Source of the DNA: Pigmentiphaga sp.
GTDB lineage: Bacteria > Pseudomonadota > Gammaproteobacteria > Burkholderiales > Burkholderiaceae_B
Reading direction: 5' to 3'
NCBI GenBank assembly: GCA_023228945.1
Contig: JALOAI010000049.1
Span: forward strand, 1-15,045
Length of the DNA: 15,045 bases
Shown: positions 1-6,102 of the stretch, piece by piece
How the letters are laid out: every line of letters starts with the position of its first letter
Numbering within the stretch: the first letter of the stretch is position 1
Position numbers and translations under genes: made by a program
The notes under the pieces: generated by a model
Told to the model about the DNA's origin: nothing
Seen by the model: the letters and a program-made list of their open reading frames with translations, nothing else
The model's database searches: none

Positions 1-4
1 GATG

Positions 5-27
5 CCGTCATTTTTCGCCTCTAGGAT
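5..27 (+). promoter_or_regulatory. Candidate PHO-box half site and -10 of the pstS promoter (cut by window edge)
   Basis: CCGTCAT at 5-11 differs by one base from the PHO-box half-site consensus CTGTCAT. It is followed by a T tract and, exactly 10 bp later, by TAGGAT at 22-27, which matches 4 of 6 bases of a sigma70 -10. That spacing is the usual layout of PhoB-activated promoters. The first half site of the direct repeat would lie left of the window, so the box cannot be fully checked. Transcription would start near position 34. Confidence 0.45.
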
Positions 28-60
28 GCGCCCCAGGACAAGCCTTTCGGGCTTGCATCC
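24..60 (+). other. Stem-loop in the pstS leader
   Basis: CAAGCC (39-44) pairs with GGCTTG (50-55) around the loop TTTCG. An outer stem of GGATGC (24-29) and GCATCC (55-60) is also possible, with a bulge on the left side. There is no U tract, so it is unlikely to be a terminator. The inner hairpin would lie at the 5' end of a pstS mRNA started near position 34 and could act in mRNA stability. Confidence 0.35.
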
Positions 61-98
61 CCGCTCCACCACCCGTACACGAGCAAGAGGAATCAGCA

Positions 99-1139
99 AT
101 GTTCAAACGAGTTTTCAAACAAGTGGCGTTTGGCGCCGCTCTCGGCGCCGCGGCGCTGACGGTCCAGGCGGCCAACATCACCGGCGCGGGCGCTTCGTTT
201 CCGTATCCCATCTATGCCAAGTGGGCTGCGGCCTACAAAGATGCCACTGGTAGCGCGGTCAACTATCAGTCCATCGGCTCGGGTGGCGGCCAGCAGCAGA
301 TCAAGGCCAAGACCGTCGACTTCGGCGCTTCGGACGATCCCTTGACGGCCGAAGACCTGCAAACCAGCGGCCTGCTGCAATTCCCGGCCGTGATCGGCGG
401 CACCGTACCGGTCGTCAACATCGCCGGCGTCAAGCCGGGCGAGCTGAAACTGTCGGGCGAGCTGCTGGCCGATATCTTCCTGGGCAAGATCAAGAAATGG
501 AATGATCCCGCCATCGCCAGCTTGAACCCGGACCTGAAGCTGCCCAGCGCCGACATCATCGTCGTCCACCGCTCCGACGGTTCGGGCACGACCTTCGGCT
601 GGACCAACTACCTGTCCAAGGTTTCACCCGAGTGGAAGTCCACGGTGGGCGAAGGCAAGGCCGTCAAATGGCCGGTGGGCCAGGGCGGCAAGGGCAACGA
701 AGGCGTGGCCGCCTACGTGGGCCAGTTGAGCAACACGATCGGCTATGTCGAGTATGCCTACGCCAAACAGAACAACCTGTCATGGGCGCAACTGCGCAAC
801 CAGGCCGGCAAGTTCGTGCAACCCGAGCAGGAAGCCTTCGCCGCCGCCGCCGCCAACGCCGATTGGGACAACGCTCCCGGCATGGGCGTGGTTCTGACCA
901 ACGAGCCGGGTGATACCTCCTGGCCCGTGACCGCCGCCACCTTCATCCTGATCCACAAGGAACAGAGCGACGCCGCCCAGGGCAAGGCCGTGCTCGAATT
1001 CTTCGACTGGGCCTGGAAGAACGGTGCCGAAGCCGCGGCCGAACTCGACTACGTGCCGCTGCCCGACGAAGTGACCGACAAGGTTCGCAACGTTTGGAAG
1101 ACGGAGGTCAAGGCCAACGGCCAGGCTGTGTGGCAATAA
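99..1139 (+). CDS. pstS: Phosphate ABC transporter, periplasmic phosphate-binding protein PstS
   Basis: This is the periplasmic receptor of the high-affinity phosphate importer; it captures inorganic phosphate and delivers it to PstC/PstA. The 346-residue product is of normal length for the family. A Sec signal peptide covers about residues 1-24, with cleavage expected after TVQA. The mature protein opens with the typical GAGASFPYPIYAKW, and phosphate-contact segments are visible: IGSGGGQQQI with DFGASDDPL (about 60-80), and the anion-binding loop HRSDGSGTTF (about 153-162). The ATG at 99 follows a purine-rich AAGAGGAA at a good distance. It is the first gene of pstSCAB, and the long, structured gap before pstC suggests separate control of its mRNA level. 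Expected to be induced by PhoB under phosphate starvation (family knowledge). Confidence 0.97.
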   Translation: MFKRVFKQVAFGAALGAAALTVQAANITGAGASFPYPIYAKWAAAYKDATGSAVNYQSIGSGGGQQQIKAKTVDFGASDDPLTAEDLQTSGLLQFPAVIGGTVPVVNIAGVKPGELKLSGELLADIFLGKIKKWNDPAIASLNPDLKLPSADIIVVHRSDGSGTTFGWTNYLSKVSPEWKSTVGEGKAVKWPVGQGGKGNEGVAAYVGQLSNTIGYVEYAYAKQNNLSWAQLRNQAGKFVQPEQEAFAAAAANADWDNAPGMGVVLTNEPGDTSWPVTAATFILIHKEQSDAAQGKAVLEFFDWAWKNGAEAAAELDYVPLPDEVTDKVRNVWKTEVKANGQAVWQ

Positions 1140-1150
1140 GCCGAACCAGC

Positions 1151-1202
1151 GCTGCGCATGCGGATCGCCTAGCCGGCACCGGCAGCGGCTGATCCGCGCA
1201 GC
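1151..1202 (+). repeat. Long interrupted stem-loop after pstS
   Basis: Three stems nest: GCTGC (1151-1155) with GCAGC (1198-1202), GCGGATC (1160-1166) with GATCCGC (1191-1197), and AGCCG (1171-1175) with CGGCT (1186-1190), separated by left-side bulges. It starts 12 bp after the pstS stop. Such structures often protect the 3' end of an upstream message from exonucleases. It has no U tract. Confidence 0.55.
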
Positions 1203-1214
1203 GATGGCCCGCAC

Positions 1215-1247
1215 GCGGCGGGCGCATTCCCGCCGCTTTCTCTTTTT
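1215..1247 (+). terminator. Terminator-like hairpin (attenuator) between pstS and pstC
   Basis: GCGGCGGG (1215-1222) pairs perfectly with CCCGCCGC (1229-1236) around a 6-base loop, followed by the T-rich tail CTTTCTCTTTTT. This fits an intrinsic terminator with an interrupted U tract. Since pstCAB lie downstream without an obvious own promoter, partial termination is the likely role. Confidence 0.7.
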
Positions 1248-1280
1248 ATCGACATCCCGACACCTTTGGAACGTCCAACC

Positions 1281-2291
1281 ATGAGCGCGGTACTGGATAA
1301 CAATGTGCCGGTTACCCCGGCGGAGCCGGTGGCCACGGGCGCCCCCACTCCCAAGAATCGCAACCGCAACGCGCTGATGGATGCGCTGTTCAAGAACCTG
1401 ACACGCACCTTCGCGTTTCTGGTTTTTTCGCTACTTGCCGCGATCCTGATCTCTTTGGTTTACGGCTCCCGCGAAACGCTGTCGGCCTACGGCCTGGCCT
1501 TTCTGTGGACCAACGAATGGGATCCGGTCAACGGCGTCTATGGCGCCCTGGTGCCCATCGTAGGCACATTGCTGACGTCCATCATCGCCCTGATCATCGC
1601 CGTGCCGGTGTCGTTCGGCATCGCCATGTTCCTCACCGAGCTGGCGCCAACCTGGCTGCGCCGCCCGCTGGGTACCGCCGTCGAGATGCTTGCAGCCATT
1701 CCGTCCATCATCTACGGCATGTGGGGCCTGTTCGTTTTTGTACCGATCTTCCAGGCTTATATCCAGCCCGCCCTGATCGCCACGCTGGGCAGCCTGCCGC
1801 TTATCGGCGGCTTCTTCTCCGGGCCGCCCTTCGGCATCGGTATTTTCACGGCCGGCTTGATCCTCTCGATCATGATCATCCCCTACATCGCCGCGGTCAT
1901 GCGCGATGTGTTCGAACTCGTGCCGTCCATGCTTAAGGAATCGGCCTACGGCCTGGGCAGCAGCACGTGGGAAGTCATGTGGAAGGTCGTACTGCCCTTT
2001 ACCAAGTCCGGCGTCATCGGCGGCATCATGCTGGGCCTGGGCCGCGCGCTGGGCGAGACCATGGCGGTCACCTTCGTCATCGGTAACGCCTTTCGCATGC
2101 CCGACTCCATCTTCGCGCCCGCGAACTCGATTGCCTCGGCCCTGGCCAATGAGTTCAACGAGGCGGGTGGCATGCAGAAGTCGGCTCTCATCGAACTGGG
2201 GCTGATTCTGTTCCTGATCACCACCGTGGTCCTCGCCCTGTCCAAAGTACTGTTGCTTCGCCTGTCGCAGGGTGAAGGCACCAAGACCTGA
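1281..2291 (+). CDS. pstC: Phosphate ABC transporter permease PstC
   Basis: One of the two inner-membrane subunits of the phosphate importer; it forms the translocation channel with PstA. From the ATG at 1281 the product has 336 residues and starts MSAVLDNN. An in-frame TTG at 1266 would add five residues but is less likely. A hydrophilic, Pro/Ala-rich cytoplasmic N-terminus of about 40 residues leads into the first membrane segment (about 44-61), followed by five more hydrophobic segments. The coupling (EAA-like) loop that docks on PstB lies in ELVPSMLKESAYGLGSS and continues to the conserved RALGETMAV. The ribosome-binding site is weak, and the gap to pstS (141 bp) holds a terminator-like hairpin, so expression probably depends on read-through from the pstS promoter. 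Length and motifs are normal for the family. Confidence 0.96.
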   Translation: MSAVLDNNVPVTPAEPVATGAPTPKNRNRNALMDALFKNLTRTFAFLVFSLLAAILISLVYGSRETLSAYGLAFLWTNEWDPVNGVYGALVPIVGTLLTSIIALIIAVPVSFGIAMFLTELAPTWLRRPLGTAVEMLAAIPSIIYGMWGLFVFVPIFQAYIQPALIATLGSLPLIGGFFSGPPFGIGIFTAGLILSIMIIPYIAAVMRDVFELVPSMLKESAYGLGSSTWEVMWKVVLPFTKSGVIGGIMLGLGRALGETMAVTFVIGNAFRMPDSIFAPANSIASALANEFNEAGGMQKSALIELGLILFLITTVVLALSKVLLLRLSQGEGTKT

Positions 2292-2311
2292 TTTAGGAAG
2301 GCATCGCCATC

Positions 2312-3172
2312 ATGCCGGTCAACTCCGTCATCACCATGCAGAACTCGGTCTATCGCCGCAGATACCTGCTCAATCGCATCATGCTGACGCTATCGCTGGC
2401 AGCATTGATCTTCGGCCTGTTCTGGCTGTTCTGGATCATCCTTACCTTGCTGACCAAGGGAGGCGCGGCACTCTCATTGACGCTGTTCACCGAAATCACC
2501 CCGCCGCCCGGCCAGACCGGCGGCCTGGCCAACGCCGTCGTGGGCAGCGTGCTGATGGCCGCAGTGGGCACGGCCATCGGCACCCCGGTCGGGATTCTGG
2601 CCGGCACCTACCTCGCGGAGTACGGCAAGACCGGCTGGCTGGCGCCGGCCACGCGCTTTCTCAATGACGTCCTGCTGTCGGCGCCCTCCATCGTCATCGG
2701 TCTGTTCATCTATGCCGTCTATGTGTATCAGGTGGGACATTATTCCGGCTGGGCCGGCGCGCTGGCGCTGTCCATCCTGGTGATCCCGGTCGTGGTGCGC
2801 ACCACCGACAATATGCTGGAGCTGGTGCCCAACAGCCTGCGCGAAGCCTGCGCGGCCCTGGGTTGTCCCAAGTGGCGCATGATCATGATGGTTTGTTATC
2901 GCGCCGCGCGCTCGGGCATCATCACCGGCGTGCTGCTGGCCGTGGCCCGCATCTCCGGGGAAACCGCGCCGCTGCTCTTCACCGCGCTCTCCAACCAGTT
3001 CATGTCCTTCAACATGAACGCGCCCATGGCCAACCTGCCGGTGGTCATCTACCAGTACGCCGCCAGCCCCTTCAGCGATTGGAACACCCTGGCCTGGGCC
3101 GGCGCCGCGCTGATCACTTTGCTGGTACTGGGCATCAATATCCTGGCTCGCTCCCTCTTCCGCAAGTCCTGA
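2312..3172 (+). CDS. pstA: Phosphate ABC transporter permease PstA
   Basis: Second channel subunit of the phosphate importer in the inner membrane. The 286-residue product begins with a short basic N-terminus followed by the first membrane helix (about 24-48); six hydrophobic segments can be picked out overall. The PstB-docking loop is ELVPNSLREACAALGCPKW, and the family signature ARISGETAPLLFT lies further on. The ATG at 2312 has AGGAAG 11 bp upstream. It lies 20 bp after pstC and 22-46 bp before pstB depending on which pstB start is used, so pstC, pstA and pstB are almost certainly one transcript. Nothing is truncated or unusual. Confidence 0.96.
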   Translation: MPVNSVITMQNSVYRRRYLLNRIMLTLSLAALIFGLFWLFWIILTLLTKGGAALSLTLFTEITPPPGQTGGLANAVVGSVLMAAVGTAIGTPVGILAGTYLAEYGKTGWLAPATRFLNDVLLSAPSIVIGLFIYAVYVYQVGHYSGWAGALALSILVIPVVVRTTDNMLELVPNSLREACAALGCPKWRMIMMVCYRAARSGIITGVLLAVARISGETAPLLFTALSNQFMSFNMNAPMANLPVVIYQYAASPFSDWNTLAWAGAALITLLVLGINILARSLFRKS

Positions 3173-3218
3173 AACCAATCCAGGCGACCCGGCAATGACT
3201 TTCACCACAGGATCCCTA

Positions 3219-4004
3219 ATGGATAACGAGGCTTCCGCAACTCCCGCCCTTCGCTCCAAGCTGGAGGTCAAGAACCTGAATTTCTACTACGGCAAGTTCC
3301 AGGCTATCCGCAACGTCAGCATGCCGATTCGCGAGAAGAAGGTCACCGCCTTCATCGGCCCGTCGGGCTGTGGCAAATCGACGCTGCTGCGCATCTTCAA
3401 TCGCATGTTCGAGCTATATCCCGGCCAGCACGCCGAGGGTGAAATCCTTCTCGACGGTGAGAACCTGCTGACGACCAAAACCGATATCTCGCTGATCCGC
3501 GCCAAAATCGGCATGGTCTTCCAGAAGCCCACGCCCTTTCCCATGAGCATCTACGACAACATCGCCTTTGGCGTTCGTCTGTTCGAGAAGCTCGGCAAGA
3601 GCGACATGGACGACCGCGTGGAATGGGCGCTGAGCAAGGCCGCGCTGTGGGGCGAGGTCAAGGACAAACTGCACCAGAGCGGCAACAGCTTGTCGGGCGG
3701 GCAGCAGCAGCGCCTTTGCATCGCCCGCGGCGTGGCCATCAAGCCCGAGGTGCTGCTCCTGGATGAGCCCTGCTCGGCGCTGGATCCGATCTCGACGGCC
3801 AAGATCGAAGAGCTCATCGCCGAACTCAAGAACGACTACACCGTCGTCATCGTCACCCACAACATGCAGCAGGCGGCGCGGTGCTCCGACTACACCGCCT
3901 ACATGTACCTGGGAGAACTCATGGAGTTCGGCGAAACCGAGCAGATCTTCGTCAAGCCCGCGCGCCGCGAGACGGAAGACTACATCACGGGCCGATTTGG
4001 CTAG
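3219..4004 (+). CDS. pstB: Phosphate ABC transporter ATP-binding protein PstB
   Basis: ATPase that powers phosphate import through PstCA. From the ATG at 3219 it has 261 residues, close to the usual 257-260. An ATG at 3195 would give 269. The later start is preferred for family length and because AGGATC precedes it, but the choice is not certain. Walker A is GPSGCGKST (47-55), the Q-loop glutamine is about 102, the ABC signature LSGGQQQ is at 158-164, Walker B is VLLLDEP (178-184), and the switch histidine is in VTHNM (H214). The C-terminus DYITGRFG is typical of PstB. In many proteobacteria phoU follows directly; here an unrelated gene on the other strand follows. Confidence 0.96.
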   Translation: MDNEASATPALRSKLEVKNLNFYYGKFQAIRNVSMPIREKKVTAFIGPSGCGKSTLLRIFNRMFELYPGQHAEGEILLDGENLLTTKTDISLIRAKIGMVFQKPTPFPMSIYDNIAFGVRLFEKLGKSDMDDRVEWALSKAALWGEVKDKLHQSGNSLSGGQQQRLCIARGVAIKPEVLLLDEPCSALDPISTAKIEELIAELKNDYTVVIVTHNMQQAARCSDYTAYMYLGELMEFGETEQIFVKPARRETEDYITGRFG

Positions 4005-4009
4005 AAGCG

Positions 4010-4048
4010 CCGGACCCGGCCGCCGCTCGATAACGCGGACCGGGCCGG
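4010..4048 (+). other. GC-rich hairpin just after pstB, no U tract
   Basis: CCGG (4010-4013) pairs with CCGG (4045-4048), CCCGG (4015-4019) with CCGGG (4040-4044), and CCGC (4023-4026) with GCGG (4035-4038), around the loop TCGATAAC. It starts 5 bp after the pstB stop. Without a U run it would stabilise the 3' end or help Rho-dependent ending rather than act as a classical terminator. No clear intrinsic terminator is visible between pstB and the facing gene. Confidence 0.45.
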
Positions 4049-4122
4049 CCGGAGCGCTGGCGCCTTGGCTCCACTGAGCAACCACCGCCTTCCAGACTCC
4101 CGCGACTCACGGGCCGCCCGCC

Positions 4123-5082
4123 TCATTCCCGCAGGCCGGTCTCCTGGATGACGATATCCAAGCGTTCTTTCAGTTCGACGCTGTCCTGTTGGACGTCTGC
4201 GGGGCTGTTGGCAACCGGCACCAGGCCCATCGCTTCAAACCGCTCCAGGACCTCTTCGTCGGCCGTAACCTGACGCAGCGCGGCGTTGAGGCTGTCGACC
4301 GTCTCGGCCGGCGTGCCCCTGGGCACGAACACGGTGAACGGTACCGGCAGCAACAGCGGCTCGGCAATGCCCACCTCCCGCAGGGTGGGGACGTCCGGAA
4401 ACTGTGCCGAGCGTTCGTCCGAACCTTGCGTGAGGACACGAATTTTGCCGCTATCCATTTGTGGCAGGACGACCGTCGGGCCCGCGATCAAGGCGTCGAT
4501 CACGCCGCCCATCACGTCTTGCAACGCCGGGGACATGCCTTTGTAGGGTACATTGACGAACTCGATCCCCAGATGCCGGCCGAGCAGTTCCGTACTCAGG
4601 TGCGCACCGCTGCCCACCCCGGAGTTCCCAACCGCGACTTTGCCAGGATTGGACCGGGCATACTCCACCATCTCCTCCCAGGTTTTAAACGGGGCGTCGC
4701 TGCCGACGACGAAGAGAAAATCCAGCTTTGCAATGTCACTGACCGGCTGAAGCCCATCCGGGTCGTACGGCAGATTGCTCAATCGCAACGGGTTCACGAC
4801 GGTGGTGGTCCGATCCACCAGAAGCATGGTTGTGCCATCCGGCTTGGCCCGGCTCACGGCCGAGATCCCGATCGCCGAGTTGGCGCCGGGACGGTTCTCG
4901 ACCACGATGGTTTTGTCGATGATCGGCTGCAGCTTGGCGGCGACCACGCGGGCCAGCACATCGGCACCTCCACCGGCCGCCGCTGGCACCACGATGGTCG
5001 CGTGCTGCGCCTGCGCCGCCGCCATCAGTGGTGCGCAAGCCATCAAGCCAATGCCGAGTTTTAATGCGATCTTTCCGAACAT
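4123..5082 (-). CDS. Bug-family (tripartite tricarboxylate transporter) periplasmic substrate-binding protein
   Basis: Periplasmic receptor of the TctC/Bug family, which binds carboxylates or other small organic ligands for tripartite tricarboxylate transporters; most paralogues have no known ligand. The chosen start (5082) gives 319 residues and is supported by AAAGGAG five bases upstream. The reading frame stays open to 5151, but those extra 23 codons lack a signal-like start. A Sec signal peptide covers about 1-25 (cleavage after AAAQA). The mature protein shows the family pattern VVPAAAGGGADVLAR, then VVENRPGANSAIG and AKPDGTTMLL, and later VPYKGMSPALQDV. No TctA/TctB membrane partner lies nearby, as is usual for orphan Bug genes. 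It converges on pstB with 118 bp between them. Substrate cannot be inferred. Confidence 0.93.
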   Translation of the reverse strand: MFGKIALKLGIGLMACAPLMAAAQAQHATIVVPAAAGGGADVLARVVAAKLQPIIDKTIVVENRPGANSAIGISAVSRAKPDGTTMLLVDRTTTVVNPLRLSNLPYDPDGLQPVSDIAKLDFLFVVGSDAPFKTWEEMVEYARSNPGKVAVGNSGVGSGAHLSTELLGRHLGIEFVNVPYKGMSPALQDVMGGVIDALIAGPTVVLPQMDSGKIRVLTQGSDERSAQFPDVPTLREVGIAEPLLLPVPFTVFVPRGTPAETVDSLNAALRQVTADEEVLERFEAMGLVPVANSPADVQQDSVELKERLDIVIQETGLRE

Positions 5083-5134
5083 GCCGACTCCTTTGATGCG
5101 GCGGGCCAGAAACACCCGCGACGCTTGCCAACCA

Positions 5135-5162
5135 AATATATCCATTATCATATTATTACCAA
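5135..5162 (-). promoter_or_regulatory. Candidate promoter of the Bug receptor gene
   Basis: On the - strand TTGGTA (5162-5157) and TATATT (5140-5135) are separated by 16 bp, inside a strikingly AT-rich stretch in an otherwise GC-rich window. Transcription would start near 5128, giving a leader of about 46 bases before the start at 5082. The match to sigma70 is 4/6 and 5/6. Confidence 0.45.
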
Positions 5163-5184
5163 GAATAGTGTTTTAGGATATACA
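5156..5184 (+). promoter_or_regulatory. Candidate + strand promoter for a small RNA
   Basis: TTACCA (5156-5161) and TATACA (5179-5184) are separated by 17 bp; each matches 4 of 6 consensus bases. It overlaps the putative promoter of the facing Bug gene, so the two would compete. Transcription would start near 5191, about 80 bases before an intrinsic terminator. Confidence 0.3.
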
Positions 5185-5190
5185 GGTTTG

Positions 5191-5269
5191 CCCTATATCG
5201 CCCCTTGCGCCCCCAACAAATTCAGTAATCTCCAGATCGACGCCATAGCCCGCCCCGCGGGCTTTTTTT
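5191..5269 (+). ncRNA. Candidate small RNA ending at an orphan terminator
   Basis: No protein gene on the + strand lies between pstB and the strong intrinsic terminator at 5247-5269, yet a promoter-like pair sits about 80 bases before that terminator. The predicted transcript is about 79 bases, C-rich in its first half, with a short-loop hairpin and seven U at the end, a form typical of Hfq-bound small RNAs. No known family is recognised. The alternative is that the terminator stops read-through from pstB. Confidence 0.3.
5247..5269 (+). terminator. Intrinsic terminator, + strand
   Basis: AGCCCGC (5247-5253) pairs perfectly with GCGGGCT (5257-5263) around CCC, followed by a run of seven T. 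On the - strand the run would precede the hairpin, so it works only for + strand transcripts. Confidence 0.8.
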
Positions 5270-5278
5270 GAGTCCGCT

Positions 5279-5431
5279 TCACGCGAGCCCAACCTCGATG
5301 GCGCGCTTGAGCGCCTCATTCGTTCGGACTTCCCAGTCCGGTCCCCGGCGCTGGCAGTAAGCCAGAACGTCCGCATCGATCTCCATCTCGACGGTGATCC
5401 AGTCGGCCGGCACGCCCGACTCGTCGCTCAT
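5279..5431 (-). CDS. 50-residue ribbon-helix-helix protein, BrnA-like, coupled to higA
   Basis: The protein starts MSDESGVPADWITVEMEID, continues ADVLAYCQRRGPDWEVR and ends TNEALKRAIEVGLA. The order of a short beta strand with alternating residues, a helix, the G-P-x-W turn and then NEALKRA is the pattern of the C-terminal domain of BrnA/DUF4415 antitoxins, where the usual text resembles DADVL...GxGWQTRINEALR. Such proteins dimerise and bind operator DNA. The ATG overlaps the higA stop as ATGA, which implies translational coupling. There is no BrnT toxin beside it. Here the usual T-R-I-N reads V-R-T-N. The family call is made by eye and the function as operator binder or antitoxin is inferred. 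It stays open and ends with TGA just before an A-rich hairpin. Confidence 0.65.
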   Translation of the reverse strand: MSDESGVPADWITVEMEIDADVLAYCQRRGPDWEVRTNEALKRAIEVGLA

Positions 5432-5730
5432 GCGTGCGCGGGCTCGACCGCCAGATCCTTACCTGAGCGCTCCGCCTGCCAGAGATCGTAGGCGACTTGG
5501 CCACGTAACCAGCTCTCGGCGCTGGGGCCACGCCCGTTCGGCTTACGCAGCCAGGCTTCGAGGCGGCGCGCCAGGTCAACCGAAATCGCCGCACGGCCGT
5601 GCAGCACGCGAGACAACGCAACGCGGCTCACGCCGAGCTGACGGGCGGCCTCCGAGACCGATAACTCCAGTGCGGGAAGGACGTCTTCACGCAGCGTCTC
5701 GCCGGGATGCGGAGGGTTATACATACGCAT
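5428..5730 (-). CDS. higA: HigA-family antitoxin (XRE helix-turn-helix)
   Basis: Antitoxin of a HigBA type II module: it binds the HigB ribonuclease and represses its own operon. The 100-residue product starts MRMYNPPHPGETLRED, the diagnostic HigA N-terminus. The helix-turn-helix spans about 24-47 (SVSEAARQLGVSRVALSRVL), and the C-terminal part ends in the typical SWLRGQVAYDLWQAE. A few extra residues (KPNGRGP) lie between helices compared with the usual family text. The ATG at 5730 has AGGAG seven bases upstream; a second in-frame ATG at 5724 is possible. Its toxin gene, directly upstream, is broken (see the higB entry), so this is an orphan antitoxin whose original promoter has probably been lost. 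The next gene starts within its stop codon. Confidence 0.9.
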   Translation of the reverse strand: MRMYNPPHPGETLREDVLPALELSVSEAARQLGVSRVALSRVLHGRAAISVDLARRLEAWLRKPNGRGPSAESWLRGQVAYDLWQAERSGKDLAVEPAHA

Positions 5731-5739
5731 GAGGATCTC

Positions 5740-5990
5740 CTAGTGATAGTCCTGGTAGTCCACCAGGATGGCGTCTTGGCCTTAGAACTTGAACGTGAGC
5801 CGCCAGTTGCCGTTGACCCACACCGACCAGTGTCCTTGTAGGCCGGCTCCCCTCAAAGGGTGCAGCCGCCAGCCGGGCATGTCCATGTCATCCGGCCCCA
5901 CGGCATCGTTGAGCTGGCGCAGCTGCCGCGCAACTTGGGAGCATGCGCCGCCTGGATGCCGGCGTGGGTCGCGAAAGCCTGTACAAGGCC
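5740..5990 (-). pseudogene. higB: Broken higB toxin gene (frameshift, premature stop, missing 5' end)
   Basis: Read from high to low coordinates, the frame near 5985-5931 gives FATHAGIQAAHAPKL. One base is then missing near 5930 (TTGCGCGGCAG where TTGGCGCGGCAG is expected). The next frame gives ARQLRQLNDAVGPDD, GWRLHPLRG, GHWSVWVNGNWRLTFKF, all typical of HigB-type RelE-fold toxins. TAA at 5784-5782 stands where the family has GAA (Glu). After it, 13 more codons read GQDAILVDYQDYH, the normal HigB C-terminus, and end in TAG at 5742-5740, 9 bp before higA. The first 10-15 residues and the start are absent. A truncated toxin lacking this C-terminus is not expected to work. Confidence 0.85.
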
Positions 5991-6102
5991 CGGGCCCCTG
6001 GAGCCAAGCCGCGCTACGACACCGTACTGAAGCTGACGCGAGCTGCCGGCGTGAGGCTGACGGTGGTGGCAATGGCAAACGCTGGGCAACGCCAGACGAC
6101 AA
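5952..6102 (+). pseudogene. C-terminal remnant of a second addiction-module antidote protein
   Basis: The + strand reads LDAGVGRESLYKARAPG followed by AKPRYDTVLKLTRAAGVRLTV. This is the C-terminal helix-turn-helix part of the addiction-module antidote family (TIGR02684 type), where the usual text is close to AGLGRESLYKALSPGAKPRYDTVLK. The N-terminal half and any start signal are missing; upstream DNA is instead higB sequence in the opposite direction. The frame runs on without the usual stop into the tRNA terminator region. It is an inert fragment rather than a gene. It belongs to a family different from the HigA gene nearby. Confidence 0.7.

Noticed and set aside
3195..3218. Eight-codon N-terminal extension of PstB from the ATG at 3195
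   Set aside because: Makes the protein longer than usual; the ATG at 3219 has a better context. Kept as an alternative only.
2474..3271. Long open frame of 265 codons antisense to pstA
   Set aside because: A GC-rich shadow of the real gene, with low-complexity His/Gly/Gln-rich text and no family likeness.
5173..5376. 67-codon - strand frame across the terminator and AT-rich region
   Set aside because: It overlaps the BrnA-like gene in a wrong frame and runs through a terminator hairpin; no family likeness.
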